Below are positions 27,976-36,607 of a stretch of DNA of 64,000 nt, in pieces. The first letter of the stretch is position 1. Each line of letters opens with the position of its first letter. The notes beneath the pieces were generated by a model. The model was not told where the DNA came from. It worked only from the letters and a program-made list of their open reading frames with translations, and ran no database searches. The position numbers were made by a program, and so were the translations under genes. Location of the stretch: the NCBI RefSeq assembly GCF_023634845.1, contig NZ_JAMLJL010000006.1:182389-246388 (forward strand), read 5' to 3'. Source of the stretch: Flavobacterium amniphilum (lineage in GTDB: Bacteria; Bacteroidota; Bacteroidia; Flavobacteriales; Flavobacteriaceae).

Positions 27976-28752
27976 TTACTTCTTCTTCTTTTTCCAAAAA
28001 AGGATTTTGTTCTTTATTTCCCTTCTTTTGTGAAAACTATACTGAAAATCATCCGCTTTCTTTTTCAGCGTTTGATAAACTTCCTGTTCAGTTTTTCCAA
28101 TCAGCTTTGCATATTCGGCACAGATTACACGCAACACCTTCTCGTTTCCGGTTAACTTTGCCATGTTGTTCATGCGCATTTCAAAAGACATTTGCTCGTG
28201 AAAATTCATTCGGTTCAAGTCGACCAGATAAAACCCATAGGTTCCGTCACTTTCTTTTTTAATGAGCGTATTCCCGGAAGTATTATCGATAAATTCGATC
28301 CCTTTTTCATGTAAGCGAAAAGAAAACCGCGCAAATTCCTTAAGGATTTCTTCAAAATCAGGATGCTCCGTATTAATGGTAAGCTCCCTGAACATAAAAT
28401 CCATCTGCAACTGCTCACTAATATAGTAACTTTTCTGTAAACCAAACCAGTTTGACTCTTCGATAAAACCAATCGGATCCGGCGTGTAAAAACCATGACT
28501 GATCAGGTAATTGGCATTTTCAAAAGACCTTCTTGCTTTTGATTTCCGGATGTAATGATAGACAAACTGATTAAAGAATTTCGGTATTTTAAATGCTTTC
28601 ACATTGATTGTCAATCCGTCAGAAAGCACAAACGTTTTAATCAAATTTCTGGTTCCGCCGTATAAAACCGCTCCTTCATTTCCAAAATCACCAATACATT
28701 TCAGTATTTCTTCCCTGTTTTTCTGATGATGACCGTTAAATTCGATTTTCAT
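27976..28752 (-). CDS. Lipopolysaccharide kinase (Kdo/InaA-like)
   Basis: A 258-residue small-molecule kinase of the InaA/Kdo-kinase type. It has a kinase-like N-lobe start (GGTRNLIKTFVLSDGLTINVKAF, with the Lys of TINVKAFK as probable ATP-binding Lys). The catalytic-loop equivalent is FIDNTSGNTLI, and the metal-binding Asp is in YLVDLNRMNF. The strongly basic C-terminus ends in a run of lysines. Such proteins phosphorylate LPS core sugars. It starts the minus-strand group that continues into the GT2 and epimerase genes and diverges from the gene at 28831. Confidence 0.85.
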   Translation of the reverse strand: MKIEFNGHHQKNREEILKCIGDFGNEGAVLYGGTRNLIKTFVLSDGLTINVKAFKIPKFFNQFVYHYIRKSKARRSFENANYLISHGFYTPDPIGFIEESNWFGLQKSYYISEQLQMDFMFRELTINTEHPDFEEILKEFARFSFRLHEKGIEFIDNTSGNTLIKKESDGTYGFYLVDLNRMNFHEQMSFEMRMNNMAKLTGNEKVLRVICAEYAKLIGKTEQEVYQTLKKKADDFQYSFHKRREIKNKILFWKKKKK

Positions 28753-28830
28753 GTACGCTTTAATTAGTTCTGCAAAATTAACCTTTTTAATATATTTACT
28801 TTATTTTTACACCAAATTATAGTTTTTCAG

Positions 28831-29682
28831 ATGTTCGACCACTATCTTATCACCCGCTTCAATCTTAGAAACCCTAAATGGGACGTGACTAAAAACAACG
28901 AATCATTACTTACAGATGAATGGATGGAAGACAGGATGTGGCTGTTTGAAAACTTTTGTTTCCCTTCGGTAACGGCACAGGTTAACCAAAATTTTGAATG
29001 GTTACTGTTTTTTGATATCACGACAAGCGATAAATTCAAGATAAGAATAGCCGAATTAACACAGAACTTCAAAAATATCAAGGTTTTTTTCATTGACGGA
29101 ATGCCGGTATTTTATGATGAAATCCAAAAGTACATTACTGCCAACAGTCATGGAAAATCACATTTGATTACCTCACGCATTGACAATGACGACAGTATCA
29201 GTAAATATTTCATTGATGAAGTACAAAAACAGTTTGCATCGCAGGAATACAGAGCCATTGATATTATCAACGGTTATTCGCTTCAGGTTAAGCCAGATTT
29301 TATCTTAGGAAAGAAAGAACACATTTTCAATCCGTTTATCAGTTTGATTGAGAAGAATGAAAATCCGAAAACCGTTTGGTTCAGTGATCATAACATGTGG
29401 AAAAAAGAAACCCGCATTACCCAGATCACAAACAAAAGACTATGGTTATCCATCATCCACGAGAAAAACAAAGTGAATGAATTTGACGGTTACGGGAATA
29501 TCAAATGGGAAAACATCAATGACGAATTCATTTTATCTACAGCAATAAACGATAAACTCCTGAATGAACTGACTCCGTTCAAAGCATGGTGGTTTTTAAG
29601 CCTTAAAAATTTCCTTTACGTTAAGATGGTATTATTCAGTAAGGTTCTAAAACGTAAATTAGGCGTTTACAAACTAAAATAA
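28831..29682 (+). CDS. Glycosyltransferase, rhamnosyltransferase-like family
   Basis: A 283-residue protein that fits the putative rhamnosyltransferase family (Rhamno_transf). It begins MFDHYLITRFNLRNPKWDV, has the conserved FCFPSVTAQVNQNFEWLLFFD and the nucleotide/metal region LITSRIDNDDSISKYFID (DNDD as DxD). It lacks a signal peptide and probably works in the cytosol on the LPS or capsule intermediate. Its last 47 bp overlap the end of the convergent ATP-grasp gene. Confidence 0.85.
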   Translation: MFDHYLITRFNLRNPKWDVTKNNESLLTDEWMEDRMWLFENFCFPSVTAQVNQNFEWLLFFDITTSDKFKIRIAELTQNFKNIKVFFIDGMPVFYDEIQKYITANSHGKSHLITSRIDNDDSISKYFIDEVQKQFASQEYRAIDIINGYSLQVKPDFILGKKEHIFNPFISLIEKNENPKTVWFSDHNMWKKETRITQITNKRLWLSIIHEKNKVNEFDGYGNIKWENINDEFILSTAINDKLLNELTPFKAWWFLSLKNFLYVKMVLFSKVLKRKLGVYKLK

Positions 29683-30586
29683 AACCAAAAAGCAAACAGG
29701 CCGCATTATGAACCGGAATACGGATTAAATCGCCATAAATAGCATTTAACTTACTGATCAGCGGGTCTTTTGCACCACCGTTCGGGATAAAAGTCATTTC
29801 CCCAAAATACACTTTGCCGTTAATCGAATACAGATCGACTCTCAGAAAAGGAAATCCTTTTGAAAGTTTGGCTGCCACATCCTTCATTTGTTCGAAGTTG
29901 TCCGGTTTTGGCAATTCTCCCTGAAAATATTTTTTACAGGAAGTATCCCCTTCCAGTTTATTCCAGTTCAAATCATAGATAGCCATTTTGCAAACGCCGT
30001 CTTCTTTAGCTTTGATGAGCACATTAGCAGGAACACCATCAAAACACTGGAATTTATAATCAATCAGTTCACAACTGTCCGGCTGTTCCAAAAGTTCTTC
30101 AACGACAATGGTTGGCATCAGGTCTTTGTAAATTTTCTCCCTGAATTTATAATAATAATTCTGGGTCATATATTTTTCAAGCCTGATTTTTTCTTTCTCG
30201 ATATCAAGTCTGGATTTATCATGTACAATCAGGTTAAACCCTGATCCGTGTGAACATTTCAAAGCAAATTTTTCGGGTAATTTTTCAAAATCCACGGCAT
30301 CAACCGAATCATACACAGCCAGTAATTTAATCAGGACATCTTCTCCTACTCTTTCTTTGACCTCCTGACGGCATTGGTATTTATCGGCAAATTTCCCGAA
30401 ACTTTCATCATAATAATACAATTTTAACCATTGCATTTTTTCTGCAAAAGTTTTCGGATCATCCAAATTCAGTTCCTTCCCTGTTTTAAGGAAATACTGA
30501 ATTTTAGACACTTCCGCATCATCAGATGAGAAAGCCTTTAACCATTCCAGATACACCTGATAAAATTTCCGTGTGAAAAAATTCAT
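29636..30586 (-). CDS. ATP-grasp TupA-like protein of polysaccharide synthesis
   Basis: A 316-residue member of the TupA-like ATP-grasp family found in polysaccharide loci, related to teichuronopeptide synthesis TupA. Features are the N-terminal KTFAEKMQWLKLYYYDE, FALKCSHGSGFN (ATP-binding Lys region) and the C-terminal acidic metal site FLRVDLYSINGKVYFGEMTF. It probably forms an amide bond or transfers a group onto a surface glycan; the substrate is unknown. It starts 1 bp after the GT4 gene stop and converges with the rhamnosyltransferase-like gene with a 47-bp overlap. A paralogue is at 31849-32739. Confidence 0.88.
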   Translation of the reverse strand: MNFFTRKFYQVYLEWLKAFSSDDAEVSKIQYFLKTGKELNLDDPKTFAEKMQWLKLYYYDESFGKFADKYQCRQEVKERVGEDVLIKLLAVYDSVDAVDFEKLPEKFALKCSHGSGFNLIVHDKSRLDIEKEKIRLEKYMTQNYYYKFREKIYKDLMPTIVVEELLEQPDSCELIDYKFQCFDGVPANVLIKAKEDGVCKMAIYDLNWNKLEGDTSCKKYFQGELPKPDNFEQMKDVAAKLSKGFPFLRVDLYSINGKVYFGEMTFIPNGGAKDPLISKLNAIYGDLIRIPVHNAACLLFGFILVCKRLIYVLEPY

Positions 30587-30587
30587 T

Positions 30588-31700
30588 TTACTTTTTGTTA
30601 CTCATTACCACTTCGTTCAATTCTTCAAACATTTTACGTGCAATAACTTCTTTTGTAAAGTTCTCTGTCAAAAACCGGTACCCATTTTCAATAAACTTCT
30701 TTTGCAAATCAGTATCTCCAATCAGCGTTTCCACATGATCCGCAAAGCTTACAGGGTTACCTACTTCGGCCAGCATACCAGTTTCACCGTTAACCACAAC
30801 TTCCGGAATCCCGCCGGCATTTGCAGCAACAATTGGTACGTGACACGCATATGCTTCTAATAGAACGCCACCAGTAGGCTCATTATTAGAGGTAAATAAA
30901 AATAAATCGAATTCCGGTAAAATTTCCGGGATGTCTTTTCTGAATCCGGCAAAAATAATCTCGTTCTCAAGTCCGAGTTCCTTCACCTGATTGCGTATTT
31001 CAGCTTCCATAGGTCCGTCACCCACAAGAATATATTTTGCTTTCAAACCTCTTTTATGCAGTTCGGCAACGGTATTCACCCAGGTTTTATGGTCTTTAAA
31101 GCCGGTAAAAGCAGCAATATTTCCGATTATTTTATACTCTTCAGGAATATTGTATTCTTTATGAAGCAAGCCGGTTTTATGTTTTTTCGGGAATTTGTTG
31201 ATATCGGTAACGCTACCTACCACACATAATCGGCTATGGTCTTTTACGGCATATTTCAATACCTCGACAACCGGATACGAAACACAGATTATCTTTTTGA
31301 TTCCGTTGTAATTGTATTTCCATTTTCTGAAAAAATTGGTATCCACTCTTTTGATCAATGTACGGCACAATACCAATGGAACTTTCAGTCCGAAAAGTAA
31401 TGAAGACAGTACCGCCTGCGTATGCGACTCACTGTTATGGATAAAAACCACATCCGCTTTATGCTCTTCGGCAAATTTTTTCAGGTCTTTGGCAAATTTC
31501 AAATCATATTCTGATTTAATATCATAACCGAAAACCTGCATGTTTTTTTCTTTGGCAATCCGGTAAACTTCTGAATTGTTTGGACAGATAATCCACTGAT
31601 CTTCAACATAACCAAAATCCCTGAACGCTTCATACAGATAAATAATTTTCTGTTCATGTCCTCTCCATCCCTTTGAAGCTGTTATCTGAAGTAATCTCAT
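30588..31700 (-). CDS. Glycosyltransferase family 4
   Basis: A 370-residue GT-B retaining glycosyltransferase. The donor-site E-x7-E motif lies in EPTGGVLLEAYACHVPIVAAN, the middle segment YILVGDGPMEAEI is typical, and the N-terminal domain starts MRLLQITASKGWRGHEQ. It has no membrane segment. It lies directly upstream of the ATP-grasp gene (1-bp gap), forming a two-gene unit, and diverges from a second ATP-grasp gene at 31849. Sugar specificity is unknown. Confidence 0.93.
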   Translation of the reverse strand: MRLLQITASKGWRGHEQKIIYLYEAFRDFGYVEDQWIICPNNSEVYRIAKEKNMQVFGYDIKSEYDLKFAKDLKKFAEEHKADVVFIHNSESHTQAVLSSLLFGLKVPLVLCRTLIKRVDTNFFRKWKYNYNGIKKIICVSYPVVEVLKYAVKDHSRLCVVGSVTDINKFPKKHKTGLLHKEYNIPEEYKIIGNIAAFTGFKDHKTWVNTVAELHKRGLKAKYILVGDGPMEAEIRNQVKELGLENEIIFAGFRKDIPEILPEFDLFLFTSNNEPTGGVLLEAYACHVPIVAANAGGIPEVVVNGETGMLAEVGNPVSFADHVETLIGDTDLQKKFIENGYRFLTENFTKEVIARKMFEELNEVVMSNKK

Positions 31701-31848
31701 AAGTAGGTACTAAGTATTTTTTAACAAATATATCATTTTAATCAAGACCATTTTTATCACAAATTGTTATTCTTTACCATTTAATAAAAAGTTTCTTTTA
31801 ATTATTTTAACAACTATTCACTATTATTGCAAAATATATAGCCTGCTA

Positions 31849-32739
31849 ATGAAAATAAAAAACTACAATACCCCAAGAAAAGTATTTATTTCATTCCTGA
31901 AAAAGATGAAGTTTCTTCCCCCGGAAATGTACATACCCATTCAGTATGAATCCATTACTAAACAGAAGCCCAATCTAAAAAACCCGGAAACATTTAACGA
32001 AAAGATCCAATGGTATAAAATTTACTACAAAGATCCTGTTTTCAGACAGCTTGCCGATAAATACAATGTAAGAGAGTACATCAGGCAAAAAGTAGGTGAA
32101 AAATATTTAAACGAATTACTGGGGGTTTACAAAACGCCCTGTCAGATTAATTACGAACAGCTACCCGAAAAATTCGTATTGAAATGTGTTCATGGCAGCG
32201 GGTTTAATTTACTGGTAAAAAACAAAAAAGACATCTGCTTCAAACAAACAGGAAGTCTTTTGAAAAAGTGGCAGAAAAAGAATTTTTACAACAAAGGAAA
32301 GGAATGGTCTTATAAAAATCTCGAGCCATTAATTGTTGCCGAAAAATACCTGGAAGATTCTAAAAACGAAATCATCAATGATTACAAGTTTTTTTGTTTT
32401 AACGGTGAAATAAAATTCATTCAGGTGGACATGGAGCGCAAAGTGAATGATTACAGATGTTATTATGACACGAATTGGGAAAAGCTTCCTTTTTACACCG
32501 AGAAAAATCCATTTTACACCGGAGATGTAGAAAAACCTTCAAACCTGGAGGATATGATCTATGTAGCCGAAACACTATCTAAAGACATTCCTTTTGTAAG
32601 GGTTGATTTATATTCGATCGAAAATAAAACTATTTTCGGGGAAATGACTTTCTACCCAACAAACGGAACAAAAGCTTACTTACCTTTGGAGTACAATAAA
32701 ATAATAGGTAATTATTTCGTTTTACCCGATAAAATATAA
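31849..32739 (+). CDS. ATP-grasp TupA-like protein, second copy
   Basis: A 296-residue paralogue of the protein at 29636-30586 with the same landmarks: NPETFNEKIQWYKIYYKD, FVLKCVHGSGFN and VRVDLYSIENKTIFGEMTF. The acidic metal ligands are intact. The two copies are only moderately similar overall, so they are old duplicates likely acting on different acceptors. It precedes tsaC by 2 bp, so the polysaccharide cluster is joined to a tRNA-modification gene. Confidence 0.88.
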   Translation: MKIKNYNTPRKVFISFLKKMKFLPPEMYIPIQYESITKQKPNLKNPETFNEKIQWYKIYYKDPVFRQLADKYNVREYIRQKVGEKYLNELLGVYKTPCQINYEQLPEKFVLKCVHGSGFNLLVKNKKDICFKQTGSLLKKWQKKNFYNKGKEWSYKNLEPLIVAEKYLEDSKNEIINDYKFFCFNGEIKFIQVDMERKVNDYRCYYDTNWEKLPFYTEKNPFYTGDVEKPSNLEDMIYVAETLSKDIPFVRVDLYSIENKTIFGEMTFYPTNGTKAYLPLEYNKIIGNYFVLPDKI

Positions 32740-32741
32740 TT

Positions 32742-33308
32742 ATGGATATCAATACAGAAGTACACAACGCTTACGAAGTCATCAAAAACGGAGGTATAAT
32801 TCTTTACCCGACAGATACGGTTTGGGGAATCGGATGTGATGCCACAAACCCGGAAGCTATAAAGAAAATTTATGCTTTAAAACAACGGGAAGAAAGCAAA
32901 AGCATGATCGTACTGATGAATGGGGAGCGTATGATGTACAATGTTTTCAAGGATATTCCGGAAGTCGCCTGGCAAATTCTGGACTTATCCGAAAAGCCTA
33001 CCACACTTATACTGGACAACCCTAAAAATGTAGCCGAAAATGTTATCGCCGAAGACAAAACATTAGGCGTACGTTTAGTGAAAGAACCATTTTGTTTCAA
33101 ACTGATGGAACGCATGAAAAAGCCTTTGGTTTCCACATCTGCCAATATCTCAGGTCAACCCACACCAAAGTCGTTCAAAGAAATTTCACCTGAAATTATA
33201 AAAGGTGTCGACTATGTAGTAAATTTGCACCACGACAAGATTTGCGACAAACCTTCAACCATTATCAAATTAACCGCCGACAGTCAGGTTAAAATCGTAA
33301 GAAAATAA
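32742..33308 (+). CDS. tsaC: Threonylcarbamoyl-AMP synthase (Sua5/YciO/YrdC family)
   Basis: A 188-residue YrdC-fold enzyme that makes threonylcarbamoyl-AMP for t6A tRNA modification from Thr, bicarbonate and ATP. Signature segments are ILYPTDTVWGIGCDA, LKQREESKSMIVLM, and STSANISGQPTP near the C-terminal end. The short form (no Sua5 domain) is usual in this phylum. It is separated by 2 bp from the ATP-grasp gene. The GxxExxY gene cassette begins directly downstream. Confidence 0.95.
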   Translation: MDINTEVHNAYEVIKNGGIILYPTDTVWGIGCDATNPEAIKKIYALKQREESKSMIVLMNGERMMYNVFKDIPEVAWQILDLSEKPTTLILDNPKNVAENVIAEDKTLGVRLVKEPFCFKLMERMKKPLVSTSANISGQPTPKSFKEISPEIIKGVDYVVNLHHDKICDKPSTIIKLTADSQVKIVRK

Positions 33309-33319
33309 AGAAGACCACT

Positions 33320-33331
33320 AATTCGCAAATT
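33320..33331 (+). repeat. Left arm of inverted repeat bordering the GxxExxY gene
   Basis: AATTCGCAAATT lies 9 bp before the GxxExxY start codon and is the exact inverse of 33729-33740 (AATTTGCGAATT) at the end of that gene. The right arm encodes the final residues QFANLR and continues in an 8-bp phase (ATTTGCGA ATTTGCGG). Confidence 0.8.
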
Positions 33332-33340
33332 ATTCATTAT

Positions 33341-33748
33341 ATGACCAACGAAGATTATCTATATAAAGAAGAAAGCTATTCTATAATTGGTATTTTATTT
33401 GAAGTCCATAAGCAATTAGGCAAAGGCTTTTCCGAAATTGTTTACAAAGATGCAATCGAGTATGAATTAAATAACAGAAATATTTTATTTGAAAGAGAAA
33501 AAGAATTTGCTGTAAAATACAAAGACATTGTATTAAAACATAAATTTTATGCAGATTTTGTAATTGATGACAAAATTATCCTTGAAGTTAAAACAGTTGA
33601 ATGTTTTAATGCTTCTCACTACAATCAATGTCTTAATTATTTGAAAATATCAGGTCACCAATTAGCAATACTTGCAAATTTTAATCTCATTTCATTAGAA
33701 TATAAACGCATAATTGACACAAAAAAACAATTTGCGAATTTGCGGTAA
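33341..33748 (+). CDS. GxxExxY family protein (PD-(D/E)XK nuclease-like)
   Basis: A 135-residue protein of the GxxExxY family, named for the motif seen here as GFSEIVY. It has a restriction-endonuclease-like core: YADFVIDDKIILEVKTVE supplies the Asp and the E-x-K of the PD-(D/E)XK pattern. Biological function is unknown although family members are very common in environmental bacteria. The gene is inserted between tsaC and cca, is more AT-rich than both by eye, and is bordered by a 12-bp inverted repeat whose right arm forms its own last codons. This suggests that it moves as a cassette. Confidence 0.9.
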   Translation: MTNEDYLYKEESYSIIGILFEVHKQLGKGFSEIVYKDAIEYELNNRNILFEREKEFAVKYKDIVLKHKFYADFVIDDKIILEVKTVECFNASHYNQCLNYLKISGHQLAILANFNLISLEYKRIIDTKKQFANLR

Positions 33749-33751
33749 AAC

Positions 33752-35173
33752 ATGAATTACAAACAACATTTAGAAAATAATATCTTCAGCATCGTAACAC
33801 AGGCCGCTAAAGAACTTAACATAGAATGCTATGTTATAGGCGGATTTGTGCGCGACATACTTTTAAACCGGAATCATAAAAAAGACATCGATATTGTTGC
33901 TGTAGGCAGCGGTATCGATCTTGCCCTGAAAGTATCGGAGCTGATTCCACACAACCCAAAAGTACAGGTTTTTAAAAACTACGGTACCGCCATGCTCCGC
34001 TATGAAGATATGGATATCGAGTTTGTGGGTGCCCGTAAAGAAAGTTACCAATTTGAAAGCCGCAAACCGGTTGTTGAAAACGGGACTCTTGAGGACGACC
34101 AGAACCGTAGGGATTTCACCATCAATGCTTTGGCTTTATCATTAAATGCAGGAAATTTTGGTGAATTGGTCGATCCTTTTGACGGTGTAACCGATTTGGA
34201 AAATAAAATCATCCGCACCCCTTTAAATCCAGACATCACCTATTCTGATGATCCGCTACGCATGATGCGTGCCATCCGTTTTGCCTCACAGCTACATTTC
34301 GAAATCGAAACCGAATCGCTGGAATCAATCAGAAGAAACAAAGATCGCCTGCAAATTATTTCAGGAGAAAGAATCGTAGACGAACTGAATAAAATACTGA
34401 TGTCGTCAAAACCTTCCATTGGTTTTTTACTACTTTACAAAACCGGATTACTGGATATCATCCTTCCGGAACTTACGGCTTTAAACAATGTGGAAGAAGT
34501 AGAAGGACATACCCATAAAAACAATTTCTACCACTCCCTTGAAGTTGTAGACAATATCTGCCCGAATACTGACGATGTATGGCTACGCTGGAGTGCTTTG
34601 TTACATGACATCGGAAAAGCACCAACCAAACGTTATAATAAAAAACAGGGATGGACTTTCCACGGACATGAATTTCTGGGTGGTAAAATGGTCAAGAAAA
34701 TATTTGAAAGATTGCACATGCCCTTAAACCACAAGATGAAATTTGTCCAGAAAATGGTCATAATGAGTTCGCGCCCTATTGTATTAGCACAAGATATTGT
34801 TACTGATTCGGCCGTAAGAAGGTTGGTTTTTGATGCCGGTGAAGATGTGGAAAACCTAATGACACTTTGTGAAGCCGACATTACAACCAAAAATCCAAAG
34901 AAATTCCAGAAATACCATAATAACTTCAAAATTGTACGCGAAAAGATCGTTGAAGTAGAAGAACGTGACCGCGTAAGAGTTTTTCAGCCACCTATTACCG
35001 GGGAAGAAATCATGGAAATCTTCAATCTGAAACCTTCAAGGGAAATCGGTGTATTGAAAGAAGCTGTAAAAGAAGCTATCCTTGAAGGTGAGATACCAAA
35101 TGAATACCAGGCTGCTTATGATTTTGTCATGAAGAAAGCCGAGAAAATGGGGTTAAAAAAAGTTGCAAAGTAG
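33752..35173 (+). CDS. cca: CCA tRNA nucleotidyltransferase / HD-domain poly(A) polymerase family protein
   Basis: A 473-residue class II nucleotidyltransferase that adds or repairs the tRNA 3'-CCA end. The head domain shows IGGFVRDILL and the catalytic carboxylates DIDIV, followed by RRDFTINALALS and DPLRMMRAIRFA. An HD-type phosphohydrolase domain follows (LLHDIGKAPTKR). The C-terminal end (GLKKVAK) runs directly into an 8-bp-period repeat that borders the downstream four-helix-bundle gene. Identification of the enzyme family is secure; whether it adds CCA or only part of it cannot be judged. Confidence 0.93.
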   Translation: MNYKQHLENNIFSIVTQAAKELNIECYVIGGFVRDILLNRNHKKDIDIVAVGSGIDLALKVSELIPHNPKVQVFKNYGTAMLRYEDMDIEFVGARKESYQFESRKPVVENGTLEDDQNRRDFTINALALSLNAGNFGELVDPFDGVTDLENKIIRTPLNPDITYSDDPLRMMRAIRFASQLHFEIETESLESIRRNKDRLQIISGERIVDELNKILMSSKPSIGFLLLYKTGLLDIILPELTALNNVEEVEGHTHKNNFYHSLEVVDNICPNTDDVWLRWSALLHDIGKAPTKRYNKKQGWTFHGHEFLGGKMVKKIFERLHMPLNHKMKFVQKMVIMSSRPIVLAQDIVTDSAVRRLVFDAGEDVENLMTLCEADITTKNPKKFQKYHNNFKIVREKIVEVEERDRVRVFQPPITGEEIMEIFNLKPSREIGVLKEAVKEAILEGEIPNEYQAAYDFVMKKAEKMGLKKVAK

Positions 35174-35195
35174 CAGAGTTACAGAGTTAAAAAGA
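35163..35195 (+). repeat. 8-bp-period array, left border of the four-helix-bundle cassette
   Basis: The units GTTGCAAA, GTAGCAGA, GTTACAGA and GTTAAAAA follow in strict 8-bp register, beginning inside the last two codons of cca. The inverse array lies at 35556-35586 beyond the inserted gene. A third array of the same type lies at 38143-38175. Confidence 0.75.
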
Positions 35196-35197
35196 AA

Positions 35198-35556
35198 ATG
35201 AAAACATTCAGAGATTTACTCATTTGGCAAAAAGGAATGATTTTAGTAACAGAGACTTACTCTCTAACTTCAAATTTCCCAAAAGATGAACTGTTTGGAT
35301 TAACATCTCAAATTAGAAGATCATGTATTTCTATCCCAAGTAATATTGCTGAAGGATTCGGAAGACAAACCAATAAGGATTATCATCGGTTTTAACAATA
35401 TCTATCAGTTCTTTATTTGAATATCAAACACAAATTGAAATTGCATTCAATCTAAAATATATTAATGAAACTCAATTTAATTCTATATTTGAAATTACCA
35501 GAGAACTGGAACGAATGATTAGCTCTTTTATCAACAAAATCAAAGAGACTTTATAA
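35198..35556 (+). pseudogene. Four-helix-bundle protein (S23/IVS-like), frameshifted
   Basis: The first 65 codons encode the start of a four-helix-bundle protein of the 23S rRNA intervening-sequence type: KTFRDLLIWQKGM, then RRSCISIPSNIAEGFGR. The frame stops at TTT TAA near 35393. Adding one T to the TTTT run there lets the frame continue for the rest of the fold (ISSLFEYQTQIEIAFNLKYI, then MISSFINKIKETL) to the stop at 35554-35556, giving the usual ~119 residues. It is therefore either a true single-base frameshift or a homopolymer sequencing error. The function of the free-standing family is unknown. It sits between cca and ctaA and is bordered by inverted 8-bp-period arrays. Confidence 0.88.
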
Positions 35557-35586
35557 CTCTGAAACTTTGTAACTCAGTAACTCTAA
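35556..35586 (+). repeat. 8-bp-period array, right border of the four-helix-bundle cassette
   Basis: AACTCTGA AACTTTGT AACTCAGT AACTCT in 8-bp register is the inverse-complement type of the array at 35163-35195. It begins at the stop codon of the inserted gene and ends 4 bp before the ctaA start codon. Confidence 0.75.
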
Positions 35587-35590
35587 AAAA

Positions 35591-36601
35591 ATGAACTTCA
35601 ACAAAATAGCAAAAACCGCCCTTATATTCGTTTATCTTGTAATTATAGCAGGAGCTTTAGTACGCATGACCGGTTCAGGAATGGGTTGTCCTGACTGGCC
35701 GAAATGTTTTGGGTATTATATTCCGCCAACAGACATCAAAGAATTGACATGGGCAGAAAACCGTGTATTCAAAAAAGGAATGGTTATCATTAAAGACGAA
35801 GCGTTGTTTGTGGCAAAAGAAGATTGCCTGACCGGAAAAACATTTGATGCTTCGCAATGGGAACCGTACACCAAACACGATTACGCCATTTTCAATCCGC
35901 TACACACCTGGGTCGAATACGGTAACCGTTTAGTGGGCGCCTTAGCCGGATTAGCCTGCTTTATTATGGCTGTAGCTTCTTTCAGACAATGGAAAAAGAA
36001 TAAAAAAATCACTTTGTTGTCATGGCTTGTTGTATTCCTGATGGGATTCCAGGGATGGCTGGGCGCTACCGTTGTATATTCAGTACTGAACCCACTCAAA
36101 ATAACCATTCATATGGTGATGGCTCTAGTCATTGTTGCCTTTATCCTGTATATAATCCACTTAGCTAATCCTAGAGCCAACAACGTAGTTTTTAACCCAA
36201 TGTTCCGTAACATTCTTTGGATTACATTAATCCTGACATTGGTTCAAGTGGTTTTAGGCACACAGGTACGTCAATTTGTGGATGAGCAGGTAAAATCAGG
36301 TGTAAGCGAATCATCACAATGGTTGAGTAACCCTGAAATAAGTTTCTATTTCCACAGAACTTTTTCAATTGTGGTGTTTTTGGCCAATTTATTTTTATAC
36401 CTGAGAAACAAACGCTTCAATTTAGGCTTCGGAAAAATCAACTGGGTAATGCTGTTGCTTTTAGCTGAAATTGTTTCGGGAATGGCAATGTACTATATTG
36501 ATTTCCCTTTCGGAAGTCAGGCCATACACCTTGTTCTGGCTTCTATATTGTTCGGAATACAATTTTACATGATTCTGGAAGCTAAAAAGCAAACTGCATA
36601 A
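35591..36601 (+). CDS. ctaA: Heme A synthase, COX15/CtaA family
   Basis: A 336-residue polytopic inner-membrane protein that oxidises heme O to heme A for aa3-type cytochrome oxidase. The N-terminus (KTALIFVYLVIIAGALVRM) followed by TGSGMGCPDWPKCFGYY is diagnostic for the COX15 family. Eight membrane helices can be counted, with conserved His residues near NRLVGALAG and in YFHRTFSIVVF. The first loop is long (~50 residues), as in other Bacteroidetes. The start lies 4 bp after the repeat array that borders the preceding cassette, so its native upstream region has probably been displaced. Confidence 0.93.
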   Translation: MNFNKIAKTALIFVYLVIIAGALVRMTGSGMGCPDWPKCFGYYIPPTDIKELTWAENRVFKKGMVIIKDEALFVAKEDCLTGKTFDASQWEPYTKHDYAIFNPLHTWVEYGNRLVGALAGLACFIMAVASFRQWKKNKKITLLSWLVVFLMGFQGWLGATVVYSVLNPLKITIHMVMALVIVAFILYIIHLANPRANNVVFNPMFRNILWITLILTLVQVVLGTQVRQFVDEQVKSGVSESSQWLSNPEISFYFHRTFSIVVFLANLFLYLRNKRFNLGFGKINWVMLLLLAEIVSGMAMYYIDFPFGSQAIHLVLASILFGIQFYMILEAKKQTA

Positions 36602-36607
36602 CAAACT

